The position numbers and the translations under genes are program-made. Below the pieces are notes generated by a model. That model did no database searches and was not told where the DNA came from. It worked only from the letters and a program-made list of their open reading frames with translations. Of a stretch of DNA of 64,000 bases, positions 1 through 11,911 are shown in pieces; within the stretch, counting starts at the first letter, position 1; each line of letters starts with the position of its first letter. Source of the DNA: Brachycybe producta (lineage: Eukaryota > Arthropoda > Diplopoda > Playtdesmida > Andrognathidae); assembly GCA_036925085.1 (NCBI GenBank), contig JAUPFP010000088.1:186001-250000 (forward strand), read 5' to 3'.

Positions 1-1557
1 TACATTCAATATAACATCCGAATTTTAACGACACACCTAGCGAAACTGGTGCCACAGTAGTGTGCCGTGGTACACTCTTTGGGAATCACTGGTCTATTTG
101 AATGTTAAAGACATTAAAGTTCGTTCGACAAGTGAGTGGAAAAATAGTAGGACTACAATATGCTTTATTACAATTAAGTTTTGGAACACTAAAATTATTT
201 ACTGGTACTGTAAAATATGAGCTCAGTATGTGACATTCGTTACTATGAAGTCATTCAGAGGTTTGTTTTGCAATACTGGATAGGTGGTAAATCACATTTT
301 GAACTTCTTTTTCTTTTTGCTGTATTTTTTCAACTTTTTTTTTTAGATATTTATGGAAAATCCTTAAGATAGTTGATAACTTTTGGCATTTTTGACAGCA
401 ACTGTGTTGAAAACCATGATAACAGAGTAGAATTGTTGTGATTTCATGGTTTTTTTCCCACGTTTTAGGTTTCTAATGTTATTATTTCTTTTCTTTTTTA
501 AATTCTTAATGAACTGTCGAACTCTTTGACGTAAATTCCCTTGTTCGATGCATCTTATTTTGAAAAATAAAAATACAAACCCCCAACTGTGTTTAGTATA
601 CAAGTGTTGATTCTCCTTTAAAAATGGCTTCCATTCCTGTCATTCTCTCTAACCCCTCTCTTTATTTCTAGGTGGATAGATAGGTGTTTTGGGGTTGTTT
701 TGTGATTTTAGTTAGGTCCGTCGTGCCGTATATTCTATCGGCCATTGATCATAATTTGTATAGCGGCATAAGTAGTGAGGATTTTTTTTTCACGCTGTAA
801 CTGTCGTGACAGATGGACATACGCCACACTACACCTTTTCAATATGACATTCCATCAACTCTGAATCCTATTCACTGATGGTTGAGTGCACTTAATATGC
901 CTCACTGAAACACGTGTATAAAACCAATTTTGAATTTCCATCTGCCACGGTTCTCAAATTTATGAAAAATAAACGTGATGTATCACCACGAAGAAGGAGT
1001 AATTGAAAAGTATTTAGAGAGCTTAGAGAATAGAAAATGACCCATAATCTGATGATGATGATATATATTGTCGTTGACAAATCACTCTTTAAGGTCCCCT
1101 TCAACCGGAACACTTTGTGTCGCCACAAAATGTGTTCGTATATTGGCTGACCATGATTACTATGAGGGTGTTCACACGAGACACCGACACCGGTTTTTCT
1201 TTTTTTGGTCTACAGTGTCGATAAAGTATTCGTGTTCAGCCACGTCGTAATTCCAGTAGACTTCAATATCAGCATTATATTGTTTTCAATGGGTGTCCTT
1301 GTGAAGCATGCCGCGTTTACCACTGCGTGGTGACACAAAGTAGCTGATACACAGTGTCTCTAAGTGTGGCACAAAAAAAGGATGACGGTGTCTCACGTGG
1401 TCACCCAAATAGTAATGGTCTGTTAAAAACGAACACAATTTTTGTGTCGACGCAAAGTGTCTCATGTGAAGCGGCCCTAAGAATGAAACATAGGATGGTG
1501 AAGGAGTTAGTTGTTTGTCTATATGGAGCAATCAATCTCTCTCTCTCTCTTTCTCAC
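1..1557 (-). other. Wnt7 intron 3 (partial)
   Basis: No Wnt coding similarity on the minus strand and no other gene. It is mostly AT-rich unique sequence up to ~1085, then the inverted-repeat element at 1090-1481. A (TC)n run overlaps the stretch immediately after the exon 3 donor (1530-1554). Confidence 0.8.
1090..1481. mobile_element. MITE-like element with ~110-bp inverted arms
   Basis: The left arm (aaggtccccttcaaccggaa, then cactttgtgtcg and gtgttcacacgagacaccga) and the reverse complement of the right arm (cttagggccgcttcacatga, then gacactttgcgtcg and gaccacgtgagacaccgtca) align over about 110 bp with mismatches. There is no transposase. It ends 77 bp from the Wnt7 exon 3 donor. Confidence 0.75.
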
Positions 1558-1829
1558 CTTTCTTCCGGCTCTGTTATTGTGTAAGTTCATAAGGGAACGT
1601 GCATCTCCTTCGATTTCACGAGCATCTACGAACTTCCTCGCAAAACGCATTCCGAATCGCACGTCCGCACTACATCCACCCCATTTCCATCCGTCAACCA
1701 TGGAGTAGCCACCGTCTCGAGAACGGTCACAACCGCAGTTGCTGATATTTCCTTGGTTACATGCTTGAGTGATGGCATGAGTTATTCCTGCGGCCGTAAT
1801 GGCGTAGATGTAAGCGGCCTCACGACTCC
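1558..1829 (-). CDS. Wnt7: Wnt7 coding exon 3 (central Wnt domain)
   Basis: Encodes residues 104-194. The split Gly (G|GG) joins exon 2 to give [36 protein letters not shown] and FVDAREI follow, ending at [12 protein letters not shown]. The KWGGCSAD and FVDAREI segments are Wnt7-like rather than Wnt5-like. The acceptor is CTGAAG|GG (weak pyrimidine tract) and the donor is AAG|GTGAGA at 1557. The exit phase of 0 matches the usual Wnt exon boundary before the CKCHG motif. The segment HNNRAGR replaces the more usual HNNEAGR. The final exon, with the palmitoleoylated Ser and the Cys-rich domain, is not between 1 and 1557 and must lie off the left edge, so the gene is partial here. Confidence 0.95.
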
Positions 1830-2680
1830 CTTCAGCAGGATTAATATAAAACATAAGAGAAAAAAATAAACTTCATAATTACAAATTAGTCATTAAAAGA
1901 ATATTCAAATTTAATTTCATAATTTGCTTTCAAGTTTGTGTTCAGTAGACGGTAAAATATTAAATAAAAGAGTTTCAAAAACACATTATGGTACTTAAAA
2001 GCAAGCAAGCAGCTGTTTTTAATGTGTCTCACTCAGTTCTGTCTAATGTAGCAGATAAAATGTTCACTGAATGGAATATTGGAGACAAAATGGCGGTTTC
2101 CATTCCATTATTCATAAACGTTTACACACGATTTAACAACTGTGCAATTTATATATATTTTTTTTCTCAGTAGTCTATTCATTTACTTCAATTAATGCTT
2201 GTCAACTGCAATGACTGTTCCTATATTTAACGATTTGTCATCATGTTTTTCATACATTTTATTAAAATGGCTGCCTTTGTTCTAAAATAGAAGCAAACTA
2301 TTAGCAGCAACATGCTTACAAAGTGGAGAGGATTTTTTTTTAAAATAAATTTTTAGATAATATATAATCATTAAATAATTATGTATATATTAAGCGAGGT
2401 CTGTGTTTGTGTGTGTAACATCGGAATTTATATAAATTTAAATGAATGGACCAATTTTTTTCTCCCATCCAAGAACCCCATGATATTAAATTGGAGAGTT
2501 GAAAAGGTTGGAAAGTGTTGAGGGGAGAGAGAGAAAGTAGGAGGGGGTGACTGAAACTGAAATGAAAGGAGTAAAAAAAAGGAACAAACGACGCGCATGC
2601 GCACACCAGAGAAAATGAAAAACTCATTTTCTCTTTCAAATATAAAAAGGGGAGGGGATAATAGTAGCAAAATTAAACTA

Positions 2681-2838
2681 GAATTTATCACAGGCAATTG
2701 TGCCCAGCATTAGAATTTCTTTTGCTCAGCCCTTTTATGAACGTCATCAATTTCTAATTGGTTTGTTACTTGGTCTGATGCCATAAAAGGGCGGAGGAAA
2801 AGAAATTCTAATGCTGGGCACAATTACCTGTGAATTTT
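2681..2838. mobile_element. Foldback MITE, ~58-bp terminal inverted repeats
   Basis: The left arm gaatttatcacaggcaattg, then tgcccagcattagaatttct, pairs with the right arm agaaattctaatgctgggca, then caattacctgtgaatttt. The arms extend inward to cccttttatg/cataaaaggg. A ~40-bp unrelated loop remains, with no coding capacity. Confidence 0.88.
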
Positions 2839-5649
2839 GCTCCCGTCATTTATGACGGGTTACCCCACTAGTATTTAATTGAATTTGATGGAAGAAGAAA
2901 AAAATTACTCTGCAAGCAGCCAGGAAAACATATGACAGAGGAATAATTTTAAAAAGATAAATGTAGAGAACACATTTCTGCAATATCTGTGTAGGTTAAA
3001 TTAAATCGATAAAGAAAAATGTTCTAAACATGAATTATGAATTTTTAATTGTGGTTATTCAGGACATGAAATACAATTTTTTTTTTGCATTACATGTACA
3101 TGTGTATATTTAAACACCTTAAATTAAATTTTGAGTTTTACTTTCATGATTAATGGAGATGTGAATGCTAAGCCTATCTTTAGCTAGGGTTTTGCAAAGT
3201 ATCAAGTAAAACCAGCTTTGATTATATGAAAATGACTAGTTTTCATTGATTTCAAGCAATTAGTTGTAACATTACTAACATATATACAAAATACTAGAAT
3301 GAAACTGTAACCAAAAACAAAATAAGCATCTTATGTTGCTTCCATATTAGACTTTAGACTCCGAGAGTCTTGGAAACATAAGTTGCCTACCTTCCTTCTG
3401 TTTTGTGGTCTCTAATTATACATTTGAATCATTTGTCATTCAGTCTTCGTAATTGATCTTATCACTTTTGAGATGTTCATTAGTTTTTTTCTTCTTCTTT
3501 TTTTTCATGTTATTTTTCAATGCTGGTTTTTGGTTTAAACAAATGAGGTCCAACTTTAAGCTTGATCACGATTTAGTTGTTTTTCTTATTTCTGAACTTA
3601 TGTTTTTTTGAAGTCTGATAAGATGAAGTTCGACTAATTGCTTTTGTTGAGAACAACTAAGAAGGGAAGGGGGGGGGGGGGGGGTCGATCATTTGCCACT
3701 TTCACTCTTTCTCTCAACCTGTAACCTAACTTACAATCAACTCGTGTTATTTAAGAATTTTCTAATTAAAATTGTTGAATATAACAAGTAACTTTTAAAT
3801 ATGAAAAAGTGAAATGTTTATCATCTCTTCGTGGCTTTTGGTCATAATAATTCGTATCCATTGTCCGTTCTTATAATAGGCACACATTGTATTCGTCTTT
3901 AATTACTAAACAAGAAAAAATGTCGAGCAAGAATGTGGATTTTTGTGTTCGATTACTCAATCAAGTCTTGCAGAAATTAGTGAGTGGACATTTTAAACAA
4001 TTATCATTATGGGGTGGGGTTGAGTATTTTAGTTCTTGAACACACCTGATGAGTGTTTCAGTTTTGATTATAACTTTTTTTTTTTGAGCAAGTTCACCTG
4101 AAAAAAAGGAATTATTATACTTCCAACGAAACTATACAAATTAAATAGGGTCACATTGGTAACCTAATAACTATTATTTCTGAGAATAATACTAATGAAG
4201 ATAATACATTTTATTTGGAACCTGAAAGGGGGTGAAAAATACGTTCAACACAGGTACCAAGTCAGTTACAAACAAATATTATACACACAATTAAGCAGAG
4301 AAATGCAAACTTTCAATAGCATTATGTCAAATACATAAAAAAATAAAAAAATATTAAAAAAAAATAATCCAATTGACTACATATTTTTCATTTAATGTAC
4401 ATATTTATTTGAAAATATGTGAATATGGGGAGATTGCATGTGATGGGTTGTGTGTTAACGAGTTTAGAATTTGAAGTTTGTCTAAGATCTTTTGATTATG
4501 ATGTTTTCTAGTTTTAGAAACTCGATAAATGATTAGTTTTGTGGGAAAAAAATGAATGAAAAAGTAGCATTATTTCAGATCTTTGTGGATTTTGTCCACT
4601 TGTTTGACTGTTGTGTGACTTTAAATTTTTTTTTAGATATTTTTAAGATTTTATGGATAATTTTTTGATTCATAATTAATACCATTAACTTCCTTATTAA
4701 TACAATTAACTGTCAAAACAGTTACAAATTGAATCATTTAAAGGTAATTACTGAGTAAACTGACAATGACTTATGAGGGAAAAAAAGAATTGCTAAAATG
4801 GTAAAGTGTTGATATGGTAGTCAAGTTCAGAACTGTTAGCGATTTCTTGCTTTCTGAACTGCCTTTGGGTCTTAGAATACAGTAAATATACACCATCATT
4901 GTTATATACATACAGTATATTGAAAAGGATTCCAGTCTGTGTGAACAATAGAGCCATAAGGTAACTATTTATTCTTCTTCAGGATAAGTATCTTTAGTTA
5001 ACTTCAACCAGCGTGACTCCTAGGTGAAATAATACCGACTGTGAAAAACTATATCTTTTGACTTGATTTTAACTACAGTTCGTAGTAAATTCACATGTTA
5101 TGGTAAGCTTTTTTTTTTTCAGGACCTCACACAATCTGTGGCCACCTGTGTCTTTTTTTTTTGAACAAAAAAAAATCAAGACGTAATGTTGGTTGACCAA
5201 TGGCCTGTGACCATTGCTGAACATCACCATTCTTTAAGTAACATGCTTACAGGTTGGCGATTTTTTGTCTCGATTCGTTGTGATTTCATGTTTAATACTG
5301 ATATGAACTGATTAATCGATAGAATCGAACCAATTACCGGTATGCTTTATAAACATTTACATAAACAATAATCTAGTTCTCTGAATTTTGATGTTCAATG
5401 TTTTTTTTTTTCTAATTTATGTTATTTTAGATTTTCGATCAAATTTAATCTTCGATTTCTTTTTTTTTTTTAGATTATTTTGATTAATCTCATAAAACAA
5501 ATAATCAGTATTTTGGTTCAGGGTGATCGATTTTTTGTTTTCTGATTAATCGAAAAAAAAAATTGTTGGCCCTACTCACAGGCACATAAACGTGACGTCA
5601 TCTTACATTTAAATGTAAAATCTGTGGATGGAGATTTTCGTGTTTGAAC

Positions 5650-5769
5650 TTTTTGCAATTAAAAAGACTGTTTAGAGATTAGTGTTCTGTCAGAGGTAAT
5701 CATCATACCTAACCAAGAGTTTTTTTTCTATATTTTAGCCTCTAAACAGATTTTTTATTGAAAAAGTAT
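5650..5769. repeat. Hairpin family B, copy 1
   Basis: Arms aaaaagactgtttagagatt and tagcctctaaacagattttt flank a divergent centre. Related hairpins are at 15428-15535, 18890-19040, 36962-37113 and 37146-37233. Confidence 0.65.
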
Positions 5770-6144
5770 TTGTTTCTTTTGCCTTTACTGGTGATGATAA
5801 TGCTAATATTATGTGATGGTTGTTGTAATGTAATAATAATCAAGGGCGTTTTTGTATGTTTCTTCATATATTTCCTTAAAAGGCAGGTAATTTTGAATTC
5901 TAGAATGAAAAAAATCTTTATACAGGTTGTAAACATGTATTAAATTTCTTAATTAGGCTATTTTGCCACCATGACTGGATAATTAATTAGCTTCTTTTTT
6001 TAAAAAAAAAAGAGCTAACTCATTAGTTAAGAAAAAGAATGTTGATAAATTCCACCTAAAACTTGTTTTCTCATTCACACATAAAATACAACTAAACACA
6101 TAAATAAAAGATGATCACTTTTATAGTCAGTTAACATCATAATG

Positions 6145-6512
6145 TTAAGGTTGGTTTTTAAAGTGTAAACGCCCCTCAAACTCTGGTTATTCTGTCTTTC
6201 AGAAGCAAAATTAAGAAGACAATAACTGTGGAAGTGTTTTAGAAACTAGAAGGGTAGCGTAATCACTTAAGATTAACTTCATGTTGATATTTTTTTAATT
6301 GAGCTTTTCTTCTCAGTTAAAAAATTACCCAACTTTAAGCAGGAGAAATTTTTTTTATTTTTGTCTATAAAAAAAAGCTTATTTTCAAAGATAACATAAA
6401 AATAGACTTACTATTAAGTGATTTAACTACCCTTCTAGTTCCTAAAACACATTCAATTTCACCTTGGCGATGCTCATCGAAGGCAGAATAACCAGACTTC
6501 GAAAACCAAGCT
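6145..6512. mobile_element. Foldback family A, copy 1
   Basis: Its outer arms share ctctggttattctg and its inner arms pair agaaactagaagggtagcgt with actacccttctagttcctaa. It is the best-preserved terminus of a family found also at 13230-13625, 14590-14880, 27453-27716, 39003-39285 and, interrupted, 53148-53870. The consensus end resembles AAGGTGGNTTTAAAGTG followed by aaacgcccctcaaactctgg. Confidence 0.75.
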
Positions 6513-8304
6513 TTTCATCAAATATTTTAAGGCTGGTAGTGTTGATACTCTGGTAAAGGTGGCATTTTTGCTGAGAGTAAGTACTCTTAAGAGTGAATTA
6601 ACTTAGATAATTCAAAATACAGGGTGTCCCATAAGCCTGACATTATAAATTGTTTTATAAAACAAAAATGGCAAAATAAATGTCTTTAAAATGTCTTTAA
6701 TAGTTATATCATGCTCGAAGTGCCAACCATTTATTCCTGATACAAAAATCCAGACAAGCTACCTTGTCAGCAAGCAGATTGTGACTCTTATAAGGAGTAA
6801 TGATGTTACACGAGTAAAAATGAAGTTTATGATCCCTGACTCATGGGACTACCTGTATTTCATTCAGTTCGATTTAATTGAGACTGAATTAATTTTTTGT
6901 TACGAGTTAACATGAACCCAATGATGATGATGATGATTTTGATAATGTTTTTTTTTTATATCAGCCGAGAATATCTTTTGATCAGGTTTTGATATTTGAT
7001 TAGATGTTGACAGCTTACCTGCCCACACCCTTCTTTTATATTAAACAATGGATTTTTATTAAAGGGACAGGTAGAAAAGTTGTGGGAGAGACAGGCATTC
7101 TTTTCAGTCAGTACTTTTTTTTTTTTTTTTTTTTTTGCTTTACAAACTTTTAAATTTTGTTTTTGCCTTTCAAAGTTTCTCCAAAAGCCGCTAAAGATAA
7201 TAGTATGGGCACATTCAATTAATTTTTTGTGTGTCCCCCTCCCCCCCCCCCCCATTGTTTTGTGTTTTATAGTCTTTTATACTTTTTGAAATGACTTATC
7301 ACAATAATGTATGTTGGGTGAGTTCCATCTTAAACTATTCCATGTCAAACGAAGAAGAGGGTTGGAGCCTAGGATGTAGAGGCTAGCAATGCTTCTAGGT
7401 AAATGTGGTTGGATTTTGCTTGCGGTGGAAGATGTTAAATTAGTTTCCGTTGCAAAGCAACAACATACTTGGCCCTAATCAGTTCCCAAACAAATTTTCT
7501 TTTACTAGTAGAAATTTGAATTTGAATAATTTACTCCGTGGCAGAGGGACCAATTAGTCAAAAATCAGCATTGAAATGTATTGTCAAAATAAACTTCTAT
7601 CACCTACTAATACTATTATAGCAAAAAAATGTGTTTAGTAAATTGGAGCTGGATGATGTTAAGGTGGTATTCTTAATAGCTAGCCTCCACATCCAACCCA
7701 ATGCCATTTATTTGAGATGGAATCGTTTGAGATGGAGACAATATGTGGATGTGAAGTCATCGTTTATTATTTAAAATTAAATTAGATAAACGCGAAAGTG
7801 CGATTATACTAAATTATCTCTGAAATAAAATTAGATGTATGGAACTTTTTTTTTCTTCTTATTCTTCTTTGATAAGTATTTTTTTAATAAGTTTTAGTGG
7901 AGTTCAACATAAAGGGAGAAAAATGTTTCTTTGTTCCATTTTATGTTTTGCCGAGAATTTTCTTTTCATAGAAATAAAGTTATATAACTTTTAAATTACT
8001 GGCTTTTACCATTTTTTTGTAATGTAATGACTCTGCAACAATATTTTATAGCCACATTTTTCTGAAATATATGGTTAGTAAATGCGAAAATATAACCCTT
8101 TTTTAAGATATTTTTTACGAGACATTCTTAACAACATTTGAACATTTATTTCCAGGTATTTGATTTATTTTTCTTTACTATTTTTATTTAGTTCTGTCAT
8201 AATTCTAGAAAACTGCAACACATTTTTTTCTTTAAATGCTGCTTTTGCGGTGTTATTAATTGTACGTTAAGTCTCAAGGTCTGAATTTTCTAAATGGTAC
8301 TTAC

Positions 8305-8531
8305 CTACAACTATGACGTGTCCAAAAACGGTGTCATTTCCAATGGCAGTGCAATTCCAACGTCTGTGTCGAAATTGTACTTGACATTCGTTGATTCCCA
8401 GTCGTGCACCATCACCAATGGCCACAATGACGCCAGGATTGGCCTGACACATGTGCCTCTGAGCAGGTGCCAATCCTGGAATCTTGCTACAGATGACACT
8501 GGCTCCAAGAGCCACAACCGATGACATAGCT
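8305..8531 (-). CDS. Wnt7: Wnt7 coding exon 2 (N-terminal Wnt domain)
   Basis: Encodes residues 28-104 of the predicted Wnt7. It reads through [20 protein letters not shown], the start of the Wnt domain, and then [18 protein letters not shown]. This matches the Wnt7-type pattern in which ALGAS-IC-KIPGLAP is diagnostic. There are sequons at N87 (NCT, the conserved Wnt glycosylation site) and N93 (NDT). The acceptor is TTTCAG|A at 8532 and the donor is GTAG|GTAAGT at 8304. The exon is 227 nt (1+225+1), so it enters in phase 2 and leaves in phase 1, and both phases match the neighbouring exons. Several Wnt-invariant cysteines are present and no frame disruption is seen. Introns of 15.6 kb (upstream) and 6.5 kb (downstream) flank it. 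Confidence 0.95.
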
Positions 8532-10006
8532 CTGAAATAGAACCAATTCCAAATGGTTAGTACAGTGGTTAATGAAGTCACACGATTCATATTAAAAAAT
8601 CAACACGTTTATGGGTTTTATGTTCTCCAGTATGTGTGATATAACATTTGGTATTTAAGTTGTGACATTAACTTTTGAAAAAAAAATTTCATTCTCTTTG
8701 ATTCTTCGAGTATGAATAAGAGGGGAAATTACATTTCACAATCACCGATTCCATGAAATGAAGTTGGCATGTTGATCCTATGCCATATTTCTGCACAATG
8801 CAATGCAGTAATGGCACACAGAATTGAAGAAAATCGATTAGTTGATACTTTTCGTTCAGCATTTCTGTATGTTTGAAGCTAAAATTCATTTTACCACTAT
8901 AGGTCTACATGTAGTAGTAGTTTATTGATTTCTTTTGCAACTTCGGTTGCAACAAAAATGATTTTTTTTTTCTGTGAAAATGCATTGCTTCGGTTAATTT
9001 GAATGGTTTGTTCAGTGATTGTAGGCCTATGTTAATAAATTCTTGCTATTTGCAAGTACATTTTTTGTGAGTCATTGGGAAGTAAAGGCATATTGGTGAA
9101 TATCCATCCCATCTAGAAACTGCAATCAGATACAACTTTCAGTGGATGTTTTTTTGGTTCACAAAGTAGTTATAGTGGACAAGGACATTGAAATGGCCAT
9201 AAATGTCTTGTTATAGAAATATGTATTTATAAAAACCACAGTGTCTTGTTTGTCTCTGTCAGATTAGTATGAGGACAAATGTTGCTTAAGACAACAACGA
9301 GATTCCCCTTTATAATATATTTGCTGAGATAATCCGTTCAAAAACCTAAAGTTTACTACATTCTATAACAATGTTTAAAATCTGTATGGTTGTTGCTGAA
9401 ACAGTTGAATATTTGCAATAATTATTCTTCTGTAACTGTCAACCGTTTTTTTTTTTATCAGTGATACGTGTAACAACAGACACATGCTTAGAAAAGGTCT
9501 AGATTTTAGTTTAGATTCCTGATGTTGTTGATTATGACTGAACTGAAGTTACTGAACAGTGGTCAAACCGTTTTCATTGGTGGTTATGATGGTGGGAGTG
9601 GTTCTCGATAAAGGTGATTCCCACAAAACAGCAGGGATTCTACAGCTTTGAAAAGCTCTTCTTCTTCATTGTTGTATATGAATATATTATTTTTTTTCTT
9701 CTGCCATATCAAGATATGGACGTGTACATAAAAGTATTTTAATAGAACTTCCCGCAGTGTTGTTTATCCTTTTGGAAGAGCATTATTACACATGAATTTA
9801 GAAGTAAAAAAAAGATTTTCCATCATATTCTTATATAGTGCAGCCAGAAGTTGTTTTGTGCTGGTAATATATGGTATATTCTGTTTCTCACACACTTGAT
9901 TCTTTAAGATGGAATATATCTGTAGACTAAAACATCTCTTGGGTGTGTTATTATATAAACTGAACAATTACTAGGAGATTATTGTAGTTTATATTATGTA
10001 TATGTT

Positions 10007-10123
10007 GCTGCCAATCTGCGAAACCACCAAACTGCTAGTGAATCTGCAAAATTCAATACATTTTAGGTGTTGAATTTTGTAGATTCACTAGCAGGTTGGT
10101 TGTTTTGCAGATTGCCTAGGCAG
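10007..10123. mobile_element. Foldback MITE with ~52-bp arms
   Basis: The left arm ctgccaatctgcgaaaccac, then caaactgctagtgaatctgc, pairs with the right arm tagattcactagcaggttgg, then ttgttttgcagattgc. The loop is short. Confidence 0.82.
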
Positions 10124-10424
10124 TCTGCAGATTGACAGTAACAGATGGAACTCGCTTGCTGGGGATTTTGTGCAGGAAAAACGTATTTTATGGGAGTCAT
10201 AATTTTGTTTTGTTTTGACAATGCATATATTTGCAGCATTAAAAAATATTGAAATTGTTGTTAGGTTTATATCAATAGGGTTTTATATTTTCTGGTTTTG
10301 ACAATGCATTTTCTATGCTGCACTTGGACTCTTGTCCCTCTGCCATAGGCCTTTATGGCTGCTTGCAGAGTAATTTTCCAAATTCAAATTCAAATACAGA
10401 GATTAGCCAACAAATTTTAGGCAA

Positions 10425-10485
10425 ACCTAAGATTTACCATCGGTCTCCAGTAAAAAAAACTGGAGACTGATAGTAAATCTTAGGT
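10425..10485. repeat. Short near-perfect stem-loop
   Basis: acctaagatttaccatcggt followed by ctccagt pairs with actggagactgatagtaaat followed by cttaggt, around a poly-A loop. The stem is about 27 bp with few mismatches. Confidence 0.8.
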
Positions 10486-11368
10486 CGAAATTGATGAAAA
10501 ACATCAGTTTTAACAATTTGTTGAAATTTTCAAGCAATTCATTATTTTCCATCAGTTTAGCCAAACACCAGCTTTGTACATTAGTTTCACCAATTTGATT
10601 AAATTCCTAAGAAATTCATAATATTCCGTGCATTTCATCAGTTTCAACAATTTCATGAAATTATCAAGCAATTCATGATTTTTCATCAGATACAATTTCA
10701 GATATGCATTTTGCGCAGCTCTTGTGAGTGGTATACGTGTGTGGTTTGATTAAAATTTTAATGTGATTGTTATGACCACAGTGGTCGTGGCTGCCGTTTG
10801 GGAGACTGATGAGGTCCTTTTCAAACCATGATAATCTTTTTTTTCTTTCAATTTCTAAAAAAGAGTAGCTTGAGTTATTGTAGACTTTATATAGTTAATT
10901 CGCTCATTATTTTTTTGTTTTTGTGGTTGTTGACCTTGTATAGGGCGAGACATACTTTAAAAACTTTAGTGTTCTTTTCTCTCTCAATCTCTGGAAGAAT
11001 TTTTCTTGATTAAATTTGATTGAAAAACTCACGTTTCAGAGCTCTATCTGTTGTAAATAATGTGTAACTGATCGAAATGTCTTGATCGTTATCCATTTCT
11101 TTCTCCTACCTTTTGTTTTTGATTTATTGACCGGTTGGTTGCTCATAACAATGTGAGATAACGGTGAGGTTTTGCAACTTTTGCTTCTTTTTACCATTCG
11201 TGTGTCTCTTATCGGTGGGCCATCATCTTCTTCTTCTTCTTCTTCAGTATATGCCCGAAAGGCACCTGTTGAGTCTGACTTATATATTCTCTATTTTAAG
11301 TTGAGATAGATTTGAAACGCCCATTATGTTTTTTAGCTTTCTCTATCTTTATGCTTAAATGTTACACT

Positions 11369-11911
11369 GGGCGCAATCGGAAACTAAATTGTATATTCGC
11401 TTTTGTGTTTGGGATTTAAAGCTAAGCTTTGTGTTGCTTTTTGTTGATTTTTAATATTTGCGTTTTAATGCATTTTGAAAAAAAGCAAACTGCTGCTTGT
11501 TTGCTTTCTGTTGCTTCCATTTGGTTTGATTTTTGAAGCAGATTATAACATTAAAAGAACGAACTAACCAATCAGATTCCAAGAAAGTGAAAAGTAGCGT
11601 CCAGAGACAACATGTGGGCGGGGACGTCTTTAAAGAAAATGTGATCGGAAACCATATTTGCTCTGTCTGTCTTTCTCCAGAAATTAAGCATCTATTCCAC
11701 TTTACTTGCTTTCTCAAAAAGGTTAATTTTAATAGGGCCGTTTTCATTTGTGAAGATGGGAATTTTAAGAATGTGTATAGACAGAAGGAAATGGCAAAAT
11801 CAAGCACATCCGGAAATGTCTTTTGAAAGATTTGTTTAGGATATGAAACAAGCACTCTTCTGAATTTTTTAAAGCACCTAGAAATTATCTTTTAAGTTTC
11901 CGATTGCGCCC
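11369..11911. mobile_element. TIR element, family D, copy 1
   Basis: The perfect 17-bp terminal inverted repeats are GGGCGCAATCGGAAACT and AGTTTCCGATTGCGCCC. The internal 500 bp have a relative at 28889-29320 that shares the order acaacatgtggg, aaagaaaatgtg, ccgga, cttttccac-like and cacatccggaaat. The open frames in it (e.g. 11533-11826) are not recognisable, so it is probably non-autonomous. Confidence 0.82.

Larger units (their letters stand above)
1830..8304 (-). other. Wnt7 intron 2
   Basis: 6475 bp without any credible coding exon. It contains the foldback elements at 2681-2838, 5650-5769 and 6145-6512, a 16-base G run at 3669-3684, a T run (7107-7137) and a C run (7235-7253). The rest is AT-rich sequence I cannot assign. 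Confidence 0.75.

Noticed and set aside
1-1557. Possible Wnt7 terminal exon
   Set aside because: No CKCHG motif or Cys-rich frame on the minus strand; the exon must lie outside the window.
6621-6700. acagggtgtcccataagcct, resembling a transposon end
   Set aside because: Similar strings are common at DNA-transposon ends, but I found no matching inverted end or target duplication nearby.
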